Source: Microterricola viridarii
Lineage (GTDB): Bacteria > Actinomycetota > Actinomycetes > Actinomycetales > Microbacteriaceae
Length of the DNA stretch: 64,000 nucleotides
NCBI RefSeq assembly: GCF_900104895.1
Contig: NZ_LT629742.1
Coordinates: 992,001-1,056,000, forward strand
Reading direction: 5' to 3'
Shown: positions 34,776 to 50,897 of the stretch, piece by piece
Layout of the letters: each line of letters opens with the position of its first letter
Numbering within the stretch: the stretch's first letter is position 1
Program-made: the position numbers and the translations under genes
Notes under the pieces: generated by a model
Seen by the model: the letters and a program-made list of their open reading frames with translations, nothing else
The model's database searches: none
What the model was told of the DNA's origin: nothing

Positions 34776-35651
34776 CTAGCGCTTGAGCGTGAAGATGGTG
34801 CGCTCCGGCAGCGGGGAGGCGATCGCCGTGGCATCCGTCACGATCGTGCCGGCGTTCGCGAACGCGTCGAGCTCGGCGCCGTCGATCACCTTGGCCGGGT
34901 GCGGGCCGCCCGCGAGCAGGCGCGGCAGCCAGTCCGTGTCGATGGGGTTCGGCGCGGCCACGAACACGAAGTTGCCGAAGCGGCGCCCCTTCAGCACCTG
35001 GGCCTCTGCCATCGCGATCACGTGCGGCAGCACCGAGCGGAGCGTCGCCGCCTGCGCCTTGGCGAACGCGGAGCCGGGGCCGTCGGCCACATTGACGAGC
35101 ATCACGCCGCGGGGCGAGAGCAGCGGGGCGGCCAGCTCGTAGAACTCGCGGCTGGTGACGTGGGCCGGCGTGCGCGCGCCGGAGAAGATGTCGATCACGA
35201 CGAGGTCGACGGTGCCGCGGAGGCCGGCGGGCAGCTTGCGGAGCACCTCGCGGGCGTCGCCGTGCCGCACCCGGATCTGGGCCCGCTTCGACCACGGCAG
35301 CGCCGTGCGCACGAGGTCGACGAGGTCGCTCTCGATCTCGACCACCTGCTGCCGCGACCCCGGCCGGGTGGCCTCGACGTAGCGGGGGATGGTGAGCGCT
35401 CCCGCGCCCAGGTGCACGGCGGTGATCGGCTCGCCCGGGTCGCCGATCAGGTCGATCGCGTGGCCCATGCGCTGGATGTACTCGAAGAACAGCTCGCTCG
35501 GGTCCGCCATGTTCACATGCGACTGTGGGGTGCCGTCGACGACGAGCTGGTACGCGCCGTCCACGTACTCATCCGGCGTGACCTCCGCCTGGAGACCGCT
35601 GAGGGCGAGCTTCACGCTCGGAATATCGTCGTTGCCGCGCCGTGAGACCAT
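34776..35651 (-). CDS. Spermidine synthase-like (aminopropyltransferase/methyltransferase fold) protein
   Basis: The 291-residue protein has the Rossmann-type SAM/dcSAM fold of spermidine synthase: VHLGAGALTIPRY (motif I), VVEIESDLVDL (acidic ribose contact), HGDAREVL (adenine contact) and VVIDIFSGARTP. True aminopropyltransferases have a second acidic residue shortly after the VIDxxD position, which is missing here, so polyamine synthesis is doubtful. Related actinobacterial proteins are annotated as fused-MFS spermidine synthases or methyltransferases of unknown substrate. The promoter at 35718-35746 gives a ~60-base leader. It is divergent from rpoB. Confidence 0.75.
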   Translation of the reverse strand: MVSRRGNDDIPSVKLALSGLQAEVTPDEYVDGAYQLVVDGTPQSHVNMADPSELFFEYIQRMGHAIDLIGDPGEPITAVHLGAGALTIPRYVEATRPGSRQQVVEIESDLVDLVRTALPWSKRAQIRVRHGDAREVLRKLPAGLRGTVDLVVIDIFSGARTPAHVTSREFYELAAPLLSPRGVMLVNVADGPGSAFAKAQAATLRSVLPHVIAMAEAQVLKGRRFGNFVFVAAPNPIDTDWLPRLLAGGPHPAKVIDGAELDAFANAGTIVTDATAIASPLPERTIFTLKR

Positions 35652-35717
35652 GCCTCAAGGGTACGTTGCGGGCAGGAATCGGCGGCACGGTGGAACCCGA
35701 GGAGCGCGCGAAGCTGC

Positions 35718-35746
35718 GTTATACCCGAGAATCCAAAGCAGGTCAA
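35718..35746 (-). promoter_or_regulatory. Promoter of the spermidine-synthase-like gene
   Basis: Read on the minus strand: TTGACC (35746-35741), 17-base spacer, TATAAC (35723-35718). A near-consensus sigma-A promoter. Its -35 is only 8 bases from the -35 of the divergent rpoB promoter. Confidence 0.75.
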
Positions 35747-35754
35747 CATTTCGC

Positions 35755-35783
35755 TGGACACGGCGCGCCAGAGCGCCTATAGT
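35755..35783 (+). promoter_or_regulatory. rpoB promoter
   Basis: TGGACA (35755-35760), 17-base spacer, TATAGT (35778-35783): near-consensus. Predicted transcription start about 35790, leaving a ~140-base leader before the TTG start of rpoB, room for attenuation or leader-based control. Confidence 0.75.
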
Positions 35784-35929
35784 TGATCTTTGCGCTCCCA
35801 GACATTTCTATGCCCTCATATTGCGGTCGGCCCTGTGTCTCCTCGTTTTCGAGGCGCCACGCATTGAGCGTCTGCGGAGTTCTCCTTACTGATCGTAACG
35901 ACCCGACGGGGTCCACGGAGGTTATTTCC

Positions 35930-39418
<3,489 letters not shown>

Positions 39419-39462
39419 ACCCGGCCTCAGTGAAGACTTCAGAAACTTTCCAAGGAGAGAAA

Positions 39463-43356
<3,894 letters not shown>

Positions 43357-43376
43357 CCTGTAGCCGCTCAACACAC

Positions 43377-43415
43377 AAGGCTCCGGATGCCGCTCCACGC
43401 GGCATCCGGAGCCTT
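43377..43415 (+). terminator. rpoBC terminator
   Basis: A perfect 17-bp stem (43377-43393 / 43399-43415) with loop TCCAC begins 20 bases past the rpoC stop and ends in CCTTTGTGG. Both arms carry GGATGCCG/CGGCATCC, as in the terminator at 24799-24843. Confidence 0.85.
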
Positions 43416-43514
43416 TGTGGTTCCCTCGCTTCCCGTGTGTCTCGGCCGCAACGATTACCGGGCCGCACGGGGAGCCGAGTGTATGAGTTGAGCATCTGTA
43501 ATTTAGGCTAGGGA

Positions 43515-43552
43515 GGGCAGCTGCCCGGCCCGAATGCCGCCTGGCAGCTGCC
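43515..43552. promoter_or_regulatory. Two identical palindromes upstream of the kinase operon
   Basis: GGGCAGCTGCCC (43515-43526) and GGCAGCTGCC (43543-43552) are perfect palindromes with the same core, centres 27 bases apart. They lie 50-90 bases before the kinase start. They may be a paired operator or alternative RNA hairpins. No convincing -35/-10 could be fixed; TAGGCT at 43504-43509 is a -10 candidate. Confidence 0.4.
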
Positions 43553-43602
43553 GACTGGGATGCTCTCAGTCACACGACGCGACGGAACGGGGGAGCACTG
43601 TG

Positions 43603-44751
43603 ATGGCCAGCCGGCTCCCGTCCACGCCGCCCGTGCTCTCGGGCTTCCACTACGTGCGCCCGCTCGGCGCCGGCGGCTTCGCCGACGTGTTCCTGTTCGA
43701 GCAGAATCTGCCGCGCCGCTCGGTCGCCGTGAAGGTGCTGCTGCAGAGCGTCGTCGACGCCGAGGTGCTGCGCATGTTCAACGCCGAGGCCGACGTCATG
43801 GCCCGGCTCAGCTCGCACCCCTCGATCCTCACCGTCTACTCGGCCAGTATCTCGGCCGACGGCCGGCCCTACCTCGTCATGGAGTACTGCCCGAGCGGTC
43901 CAGCCGGGCGCTTCCGGCGCACCCCGTTCAGCACGGCAGACGCCCTCGAGGTCGGCGTGCGCATCGCCAGCGCCCTGGAGACGGCGCACCGCGCCGGAGT
44001 GCTGCACCGCGACATCAAGCCGTCCAACATCCTGCACACCGCCTACGGCACCGCCGTGCTCAGCGACTTCGGCATCGCCAGCTCGCTCTCGCACTCCAGC
44101 GCGGCCGAGCTCTTTGCCATGAGCGTGCCGTGGAGCGCCCCCGAGGTGATCGAGGAGCGCACGACCGGCACCGTGTCCAGCGAGGTGTGGGGCTTCGGTG
44201 CCACGCTCTACTCGCTGCTGGCCGGGCGCACCCCGTTCGAGCCGGCCAACGGCGAGAAGGTCACCACAGAGCAACTGCGCCAGCGCATCCGCCGGGCCAA
44301 GTACACGCCGATCGTCCGCGCCGACGTGCCGGCGAGCCTGAACTCGGCCCTCGCCCAGATGATGAGCCTCGACCCGCGCAAGCGGCCGCAGACCATGAAG
44401 GACTGCGCAGAGCTCCTTCGGGCCGTGCAGGCCGAGATCGGCCTGACCCCGACCGCGCTGGAGGTGGCCGTCGACGCGTGGGCGTTTGCCGGCGCCCCGA
44501 TCGACTTCGACAACACGCTGCTGCGGCAGCCGGTCGTCGCCCCCGTCCTGGCCGAGGACTCCCGGAGCAGAGCGCGCGCCCGCGCCAAGGCCCGCGCGGC
44601 CCGGCCGCGCGAGGCCGCCGCGCAGCCGAGCGACGACGGCACGACCGTCGTCAGAGCCAAGCCGTCCCACCTCTGGCTCAAGCTGACGGCCGCCGCGGCC
44701 GTCGGCGTCGGCGCGGCCGTCGCCATCATGGCCGCACTGAGGGTGCTCTGA
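43603..44751 (+). CDS. Membrane-anchored Ser/Thr protein kinase (PknB-like family)
   Basis: The 382-residue protein has a complete Hanks-type kinase domain: Gly-rich loop GAGGFADV, catalytic Lys44 (VAVKVL), HRDIKPSN with Asp137, and SDFG with Asp155. The activation-loop end is SAPEV in place of APE within VPWSAPEVIEE. An Arg/Ala-rich linker holds DDGTTVVRAKP (Thr347/348), then one transmembrane segment (about 356-378) ends the chain, so no extracellular sensor domain exists. GGGGAG lies upstream of GTG 43600/ATG 43603, both in frame. It opens a co-oriented cluster with an FHA protein and PP2C phosphatase, natural partners. Start/stop overlap (TGATG) couples it to the next gene. Confidence 0.9.
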   Translation: MASRLPSTPPVLSGFHYVRPLGAGGFADVFLFEQNLPRRSVAVKVLLQSVVDAEVLRMFNAEADVMARLSSHPSILTVYSASISADGRPYLVMEYCPSGPAGRFRRTPFSTADALEVGVRIASALETAHRAGVLHRDIKPSNILHTAYGTAVLSDFGIASSLSHSSAAELFAMSVPWSAPEVIEERTTGTVSSEVWGFGATLYSLLAGRTPFEPANGEKVTTEQLRQRIRRAKYTPIVRADVPASLNSALAQMMSLDPRKRPQTMKDCAELLRAVQAEIGLTPTALEVAVDAWAFAGAPIDFDNTLLRQPVVAPVLAEDSRSRARARAKARAARPREAAAQPSDDGTTVVRAKPSHLWLKLTAAAAVGVGAAVAIMAALRVL

Positions 44752-47700
44752 TGCGTGCAGCCCGGGCGGAGCGCCGCCGCATCCCGCGGCCGCTGATCCA
44801 GGGGATCGCGGTCGGCATCATCGGCGCGGTGCTCGTCGGCGCCGCCGTCGTGGCGGCCGGCTTCGACGTGAAGCAGACACCGGTCAACGACGCCTCGATC
44901 TGGGCCCTGCAGAGCGGCGACGGCAACCGCTACGCCCGCGTCAACACCGAGCTGGGCGAGCTGGACACCATCAAGACCGTGCCCAACCCGAGCGCCCTCG
45001 CCCAGAACTCGGCACACACGCTGCTCCTGGCACAGAACAACGAGCGGCTCGTCGACGTCGACGCGGTGCAGCCGGTCGACTTCGACGCCGGCAGCACCGA
45101 CTACGGGCACACCCCGGCCGGCACCGTGCAGGTCGTCAGCGCCGCAGACACCATCGCCTACCTCACCAGCACGGGCAGCATCTTCGTGGCGCGCATCAGC
45201 GACGGGGCCGCCGCCACCCCGCTCGCTGTCGACCCCTATGCGGCCGACGAGATCACCGACGGCGCCGAGCGCCGCTTCTACCGCTCCGACGCCATCGCCC
45301 TCGGCGATGACGGCACCCTGCTCAGCTACTCGTCCGCCGAGCAGAGCGTGATGCGCTATTCGGTCCCGGATGCCGTCGTCGCCGGATTCGACCCCGTGGC
45401 CGACGGTCCGACAGAGGGGGAGCCGCAGCTCAGCCTGGTCGCCGACACGTGGGCACTGCTCTCCGAGGACGGCGCCCGGCTCTGGCTGGCGGGCCGGGAG
45501 GCGCCGGTGGATCCGGGCGTCTCCGCGCCGTTCGTGCTGCAGGCGCCGAGCGCCACGGGCACGACGCTCTACATCGCCGACGAGCGCGGGCTGGCCGGCA
45601 TCGGCATCCGCGACGGCTCCGTCGAGCGGGTGCTCGGCGAGCAGGAGGGCACGATCGGGACCCGACTCGGCGTTCCGGCCAAGCCCCTGCTCTTCGGCGG
45701 CGAGGTCTGGGCGGCCTGGCTGCCGAGCGGCACCGCGCAGGGAACCCTGTGGAGCAGCGACGGCGAGGCGCGGCCGCTCGACTTCGGCGCGCGCACCCTC
45801 AGCGACGACGCCCACCCGGTGTTCCAGGGCAACGGCTCCCGGCTCATCCTGAACGACACCCAGAGCGGGTGGGTCTGGACGCTGCCGGACGGCGCGTTGG
45901 TGCCCAGCTCGCAAGACTGGGGCGTGCTCTCCGCCGAGCAGGAGCTGAGCAGCACGGAGGAGGAGCAGACGGCCGAGGTGTTCGAGCCGAAGCCGCCGAC
46001 CGCCGAGCCGGACTCCTTCGGCGTGCGCGCGGGCGCGTTGGCGGTGCTGCCGGTGCTGCTGAACGACCACGACCCGAACGCCGACGTTCTGACCGTGCTG
46101 CCGGCCTCCCTCACCCCCCTGCCGGCCGAGTTCGGCAGTCTGAGCGTGACCGACAACTCGCAGAGCATCGCGGTGCGCGTCGCGCCCGGCGCGACGGGCA
46201 GCGCCAGCTTCAGCTACGCGGTCACCGACGGCACCCGCGCAGACGGGCTGAATTCCGAGCTGACGACAGTCACCCTCACCGTGCACGACGAGCTGGCCAA
46301 CTCCGCACCCGTCTGGTGCGGCACCGACGGCTGCCTCGCCCGCTGGCCGACCCCGGAGCTCGCCCCGGGCGGCACCGTCACCGTGCCCGTGCTGCCGGGC
46401 TGGGTCGACCCGGACGGGGACCCTCTGTTCGTCTCCTCCGCGCTCAACCAGAGCGGCATCGGCAGCGTCGGCACGACTCAGGCCGGGGAGATCGTCTACC
46501 GGCATCCGAACCCCGCCATCGAGGAGCCGCTCACGGTCGCCATCCTGGTGACGGTCTCCGACACCCGCGGCGCCACGGCAGAGCGGGTGCTCACCGTGCT
46601 GGTCACCCCGGCACCGCGGCTCACCGCCACGCCGTTCGCCCTGACGACGGCGGTGGGCGAGTCGCTCACCATCGACCCGGACGCCTTCGTCAACGGGGCC
46701 ACCGGCAGCATCAAGATCGTCTCGGCGACGGCTCCGCCCACCGCGCAGGGCGTCACGGTCATGGTGAACAGCGGCGCATCCACCCTCGACTTCACCGCGG
46801 CCAACCCCGGCGACTACATCGTGCGGTACTCGGTGGCCGACACCGTCGCCGAGGTGGCCTCCTTCGTCCGGGTCAACGTCATCGCCCAGGATGCCGCCAC
46901 GCTCAGCACCACGCCGGTGACGGTGTTCGTGCGGCCGCAGGCCGACGCCAGCGTCGACGTGTTCACCGCCGTCTCGAACCCGTCCGCCCGGGTGCTGCTG
47001 GTCAGCGACCCGCTGCCGCGCCCCACCCCGGGGGCGGCGCTCGAGGTGAGCGTCGTCGGCCAGAGCCTGCTGCGCATGCGCGGCACGACCGCCGACGAGC
47101 AGCCCGGCCTGCTCGGCGTCGTCGGCTACACGGTGTCCGACGGCACCGGTGACCCTCGCTTCCAGACGCAGGGCGAGGCCAGCGTCTACCTGCTGCCCGC
47201 GCCCACGCCGCAGCCGCCGATCGCCGTGGCCGACAGCATTGTCGTGCGCGCCGGCACCCAGATCGACATCCCGGTGCTTGACAACGACCTGGCGCCCGAC
47301 GGCAATCGGATGGCGCTGAACCCCGACTCGATCGTGAACCAATCCGGTGAGGGTCTCGCCTTCGCCGCCGGCACCATCCTGCGCTACCTGGCCCCCGAGA
47401 CGCCCGGCGAGTACGAGCTGCGCTACACGATCTCGACCTCCGGCGCCCCCGAGCTCAGTGACACCGCCACCGTCGCGGTCACGGTCACCCCGATGGGCGA
47501 CAACCAGAAGCCGGTTCCGCGCACGCTCTCCGGCCGAGTTCTCTCCGGCGAGAGCGTGCGGATCCCCTTCGACAGCTTCGGCATCGACCCGGACGGCGAC
47601 GACGTCGTGCTGGACCGTGTGCTCACCCAGCCGGCAAGCGGCACCGCCTCGGTGTCGGCGACGGGTGATGCCATCGTCTACAACAGCGTCAAGGGCTTCC

Positions 47701-50700
47701 GCGGCCCGGTGCAGTTCGACTACCGGGTGCGCGACGCACAGGGCGACACCGGCAGCGCCACCGTGCGCATCGGCGTGCTCGACGCGCAGTCCGACCCGAG
47801 CCCGATCACCTTCAGCGACTACGTCCAGGTGCAGGCCGGGCCGTCCACCCAGGTCGTGCTGCACCCGGGCGCCAACGACATCGACCCGACGGGCGGCACG
47901 CTCAGCCTCAGCGCGGTCCAGCCCGACGCGCTGCCGGGAACCCAGGAGCACGCTGCGCTGTCCGCGCACATCCTCTCGGTCAACGGCGACGACCCGAACG
48001 CCGTCGTGTTGAAGGCCGGCACCGAGCCGGGCACCATGGCCTTCACCTACACGGTCGAGAACAGCCGCGGCGACACCGGAGTCGGCCTGATCGTGATGAC
48101 GGTCGTGCGGGCGTCCATCCCCGACTTCCCGGTCATCGCCGACACCGTTCTCACCCTCGACGAGCGATCCGGGTTCTCCAACGGCATCGACGTCGTCAGC
48201 GGCAAGGTGACCTGGACCGCGGGCGATGTCGGCGGGCTCACGCTGAGCATCTGGGGCGAGCCGCACGGCGTGGAGGCAGACGGCTGGAGCCTGAGCGGTG
48301 AGGCCCCGGATGCCGGCCTGCTGCTGCCGTTCGCTCTCACCGGCACCAGCTTCGCCGGCGAGGTCGTCACCAGCTACGGCTTCCTCCGCATCCCCGCCGA
48401 ACACGAGGTGATCCTCTCGCTGAAGCCGGGCCTGTCCCCGCTCAAGGTGAAGGAGACCGAGTCGCTGGCCTTCGACATGGCCGCGCTCGTCGGCGTGCCG
48501 AGCGGCGAGGCGCTGCAGATCGACGGCGACGCCGTCGCGGCATCCGGCCAGCGCGCAGGCGGCAGCTGCGCCGTCGAGAGCGGCACCCGCCTGCGCTACA
48601 CGGCGGGGGAGGGGCAGCCCTGGACGGACTCCTGCATCGTGCCGGTGCGGCTCGTCGGCGGCGATGCCTACACGCACCTCGTCGTGCCGATCGAGGTCAC
48701 CCCGCGCGACCCGCAGCCGGAACTGCGCCCGGCCGCCGTCACGGCCAGCCCGGGGTCTCCCGCCGTCAGCTACGACCTCCAGCAGATGGTGCACTGGCAG
48801 GGCAAGCCGGACCCGGCCTCGCTGGTGTTCGTCATCGAGCAGGCGGCCGACCAGTTCGTGCTGACCCAGAACGGCAGCCGCCTCACCGTGCAGGCGCTGG
48901 ACACGGCCACCCCCGGGCGCGACAACCCGGTCACGGTGCGGCTGAGCAGCCACCCGAACACCCCACCCGCTGTGCTCGTCCTGCACGTCGGCCCGGGCCC
49001 GAGCACGTTGCCGAAGGGGGGCACGATCGCCCAGGAGTGCAGCCAGGCCGCGGGGACCAGCTGCCTGATCGACGTGATCGGCGCGCCGGGCGAGGTGAAC
49101 GCCTTCGCCAACACCCCACTCTCACTCGTCTCGGTGAGCCCGAGCGGCACCTGCGCCGGCGTGAGCTTCGCCGTCGAGGACAACCGGCGGGTGCGCGCCA
49201 GCTGGTCGAACGACTCGCCCGGCGGCATCTGCCAGGCCAGCTTCGTCGTCCAGGACGCCCAGGGCACGCGCAGCGCCGCCGAGCGCAACGGCTCGGTGAC
49301 GCTCGACCTGCAGGGCTTCCCCCGCGCCCCGGATGCCGTGACCCAAGTGGCCTACGGCGACGGCACCCTCACTCTGGCGGTCAGCCCGGGAACGGCAGCC
49401 TCGGCGCACCCGGCGCTGCAGGGCTTCGCGCTTCTGCGCGACGGCGTCGAGGTGGCCGCCTGCACGCCGGCCGGAGTCTGCCCGCCCATCACGGGCCTGG
49501 CGAACGGCGAGAGGGCGGTCTACGAGGCCCGCGCGTTCAACGCCGCCGGCCGCTCGCTGGGAGCAGCCAGCACCACGGCGTGGGCCTACCAGGTGCCGGG
49601 GATGGGCACGGCCACGGCCACACCCGTGTTCGACGCCGCCCAGACGACGCTCGTCCAGGGCGTCGCAGAGCTCGTGATCCAGAACTCCGACCCGTCCACG
49701 CAGGGCTATGCGGTCAACGGGAGGCAGTTCCCGGTGTCGACGCCGGGCAGCGGAACGACCACGATCACCCTCGCGCTGCCGGTCGGGCCGAACACTCTGA
49801 CGATTCAGCCGCTCAGCCGGTTCGAGCGGCCAAGCGGCACGGGCCCTGTCGACAACCTGGGCTCGGCGCGGGTGCGTGTTGCCGGGCTGCCCAGCGTCAG
49901 CGCGAGCGGTCAGCCCACCGCAACCGAGCGCACCGTCAGCGCACCCCAGGCGCAGGGCGAAGCCAACAACAGCGCACGGGACGGCGCCTATCTCTACATC
50001 GCGACGCCGTCGCCGGCGAGCGCCGTGTGCCGGGTCGACGCGAGTGGCCAGAACCTGCAGGCGGTGGGCAACGGCAGCATCGCCTCGGCGAGCACGACCA
50101 TCGGCGGGCTGCAACCGTTCACGACGTACAACATCGACGTCTGCTACTCCAACGGCTTCGGCTACGCCCAGCTCGGGCTCGGCTCCGCGTTCACCTGGGC
50201 CCAGCCGGCTCCGCCGAGCGGGTTCACCTACACCGTCAGCGGTGCGGACGGCAATTACACGATCGACAAGCCGACCAGCACGCAGCTGACGCCGACCGGG
50301 TACGAGGTCGTCTTCGCGGGCTACCCGAGCGACGTCTGGGGCGGCGACCCGCAGATCACGGTGAAGTACTGCGTGCCGGGAAGCGCCGAGCGCTGCAGCA
50401 CGGCCGCGCCCGTTTCGGCCGCAGCACCGGGCCGGGCCTGGCAGACACGCTTCGACGGCGCGACACTGAACCAGTGCAGCGTCGGACAGCCGCTCAGCGT
50501 CACCGCGGCCGGCCGGGGGCTCGGGATGACATCGACCGCCGTGACGAGCTACTGGTACTACGTGCCGCCGGCCCCGGAACCCCCTGTCGAGCCGCCCGTC
50601 GAACCCCCGGTCGAGCCCCCGGTCGAGCCGCCGGTCGAGCCTCAGGTCAGCCCGGCGGCCGTCCCAGAGCCGGGCGGCACCTGGCTGGAGGCCGCCGGCT

Positions 50701-50828
50701 CCCTGCCGCTGCCGGCCAACGCCACGCACATTCGAGACGTCGCCTGGCAGCTCAGCTGGACGGCCCCGCAGACCGCCGGATTCACGCCGATTGCCGGCAG
50801 CTTCCCGGCCGAGGTGGACTGCCGCTAG
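44751..50828 (+). CDS. Giant Ig-like/fibronectin III repeat surface protein
   Basis: 2025 residues. A short cytoplasmic Arg-rich start and one transmembrane helix (about 17-40) place the rest outside. Residues ~45-400 look like a beta-propeller-type repeat region (recurrent short strands, GTLLSYSS, TLWSSDGE). Residues ~420-1550 contain many bacterial Ig/cadherin-like domains, seen as recurring VLLNDHDPNADVLTV, PVLDNDLAPDG and DPDGDDVVLD motifs; the C-terminal third has FN3-like domains. Near 1945-1965 a VEPP repeat forms a stalk before a last small domain. No LPXTG anchor. It probably spans the cell wall and binds polymer or partner proteins. Translationally coupled to the kinase. Confidence 0.85.
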   Translation: MRAARAERRRIPRPLIQGIAVGIIGAVLVGAAVVAAGFDVKQTPVNDASIWALQSGDGNRYARVNTELGELDTIKTVPNPSALAQNSAHTLLLAQNNERLVDVDAVQPVDFDAGSTDYGHTPAGTVQVVSAADTIAYLTSTGSIFVARISDGAAATPLAVDPYAADEITDGAERRFYRSDAIALGDDGTLLSYSSAEQSVMRYSVPDAVVAGFDPVADGPTEGEPQLSLVADTWALLSEDGARLWLAGREAPVDPGVSAPFVLQAPSATGTTLYIADERGLAGIGIRDGSVERVLGEQEGTIGTRLGVPAKPLLFGGEVWAAWLPSGTAQGTLWSSDGEARPLDFGARTLSDDAHPVFQGNGSRLILNDTQSGWVWTLPDGALVPSSQDWGVLSAEQELSSTEEEQTAEVFEPKPPTAEPDSFGVRAGALAVLPVLLNDHDPNADVLTVLPASLTPLPAEFGSLSVTDNSQSIAVRVAPGATGSASFSYAVTDGTRADGLNSELTTVTLTVHDELANSAPVWCGTDGCLARWPTPELAPGGTVTVPVLPGWVDPDGDPLFVSSALNQSGIGSVGTTQAGEIVYRHPNPAIEEPLTVAILVTVSDTRGATAERVLTVLVTPAPRLTATPFALTTAVGESLTIDPDAFVNGATGSIKIVSATAPPTAQGVTVMVNSGASTLDFTAANPGDYIVRYSVADTVAEVASFVRVNVIAQDAATLSTTPVTVFVRPQADASVDVFTAVSNPSARVLLVSDPLPRPTPGAALEVSVVGQSLLRMRGTTADEQPGLLGVVGYTVSDGTGDPRFQTQGEASVYLLPAPTPQPPIAVADSIVVRAGTQIDIPVLDNDLAPDGNRMALNPDSIVNQSGEGLAFAAGTILRYLAPETPGEYELRYTISTSGAPELSDTATVAVTVTPMGDNQKPVPRTLSGRVLSGESVRIPFDSFGIDPDGDDVVLDRVLTQPASGTASVSATGDAIVYNSVKGFRGPVQFDYRVRDAQGDTGSATVRIGVLDAQSDPSPITFSDYVQVQAGPSTQVVLHPGANDIDPTGGTLSLSAVQPDALPGTQEHAALSAHILSVNGDDPNAVVLKAGTEPGTMAFTYTVENSRGDTGVGLIVMTVVRASIPDFPVIADTVLTLDERSGFSNGIDVVSGKVTWTAGDVGGLTLSIWGEPHGVEADGWSLSGEAPDAGLLLPFALTGTSFAGEVVTSYGFLRIPAEHEVILSLKPGLSPLKVKETESLAFDMAALVGVPSGEALQIDGDAVAASGQRAGGSCAVESGTRLRYTAGEGQPWTDSCIVPVRLVGGDAYTHLVVPIEVTPRDPQPELRPAAVTASPGSPAVSYDLQQMVHWQGKPDPASLVFVIEQAADQFVLTQNGSRLTVQALDTATPGRDNPVTVRLSSHPNTPPAVLVLHVGPGPSTLPKGGTIAQECSQAAGTSCLIDVIGAPGEVNAFANTPLSLVSVSPSGTCAGVSFAVEDNRRVRASWSNDSPGGICQASFVVQDAQGTRSAAERNGSVTLDLQGFPRAPDAVTQVAYGDGTLTLAVSPGTAASAHPALQGFALLRDGVEVAACTPAGVCPPITGLANGERAVYEARAFNAAGRSLGAASTTAWAYQVPGMGTATATPVFDAAQTTLVQGVAELVIQNSDPSTQGYAVNGRQFPVSTPGSGTTTITLALPVGPNTLTIQPLSRFERPSGTGPVDNLGSARVRVAGLPSVSASGQPTATERTVSAPQAQGEANNSARDGAYLYIATPSPASAVCRVDASGQNLQAVGNGSIASASTTIGGLQPFTTYNIDVCYSNGFGYAQLGLGSAFTWAQPAPPSGFTYTVSGADGNYTIDKPTSTQLTPTGYEVVFAGYPSDVWGGDPQITVKYCVPGSAERCSTAAPVSAAAPGRAWQTRFDGATLNQCSVGQPLSVTAAGRGLGMTSTAVTSYWYYVPPAPEPPVEPPVEPPVEPPVEPPVEPQVSPAAVPEPGGTWLEAAGSLPLPANATHIRDVAWQLSWTAPQTAGFTPIAGSFPAEVDCR
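50583..50643 (+). repeat. 12-bp tandem repeat encoding VEPP units
   Basis: Five near-identical copies of GTCGAGCCGCCG-type units within the giant surface-protein gene encode (VEPP)n. Prone to slippage, which would vary stalk length in-frame. Confidence 0.8.
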
Positions 50829-50897
50829 CGGCGGCATCCGACCCCGGCCATCGCCGCCAACGCCCGCACCTCCCCCGACAGCCCAGAAAGACGAGAC

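Noticed and set aside
44208-48986. 1592-codon open frame on the minus strand across the giant surface-protein gene
   Set aside because: Same GC shadow effect; composition is His/Arg/Gly/Ala-rich noise, while the plus frame has clear Ig-like repeats and correct coupling to its neighbours.
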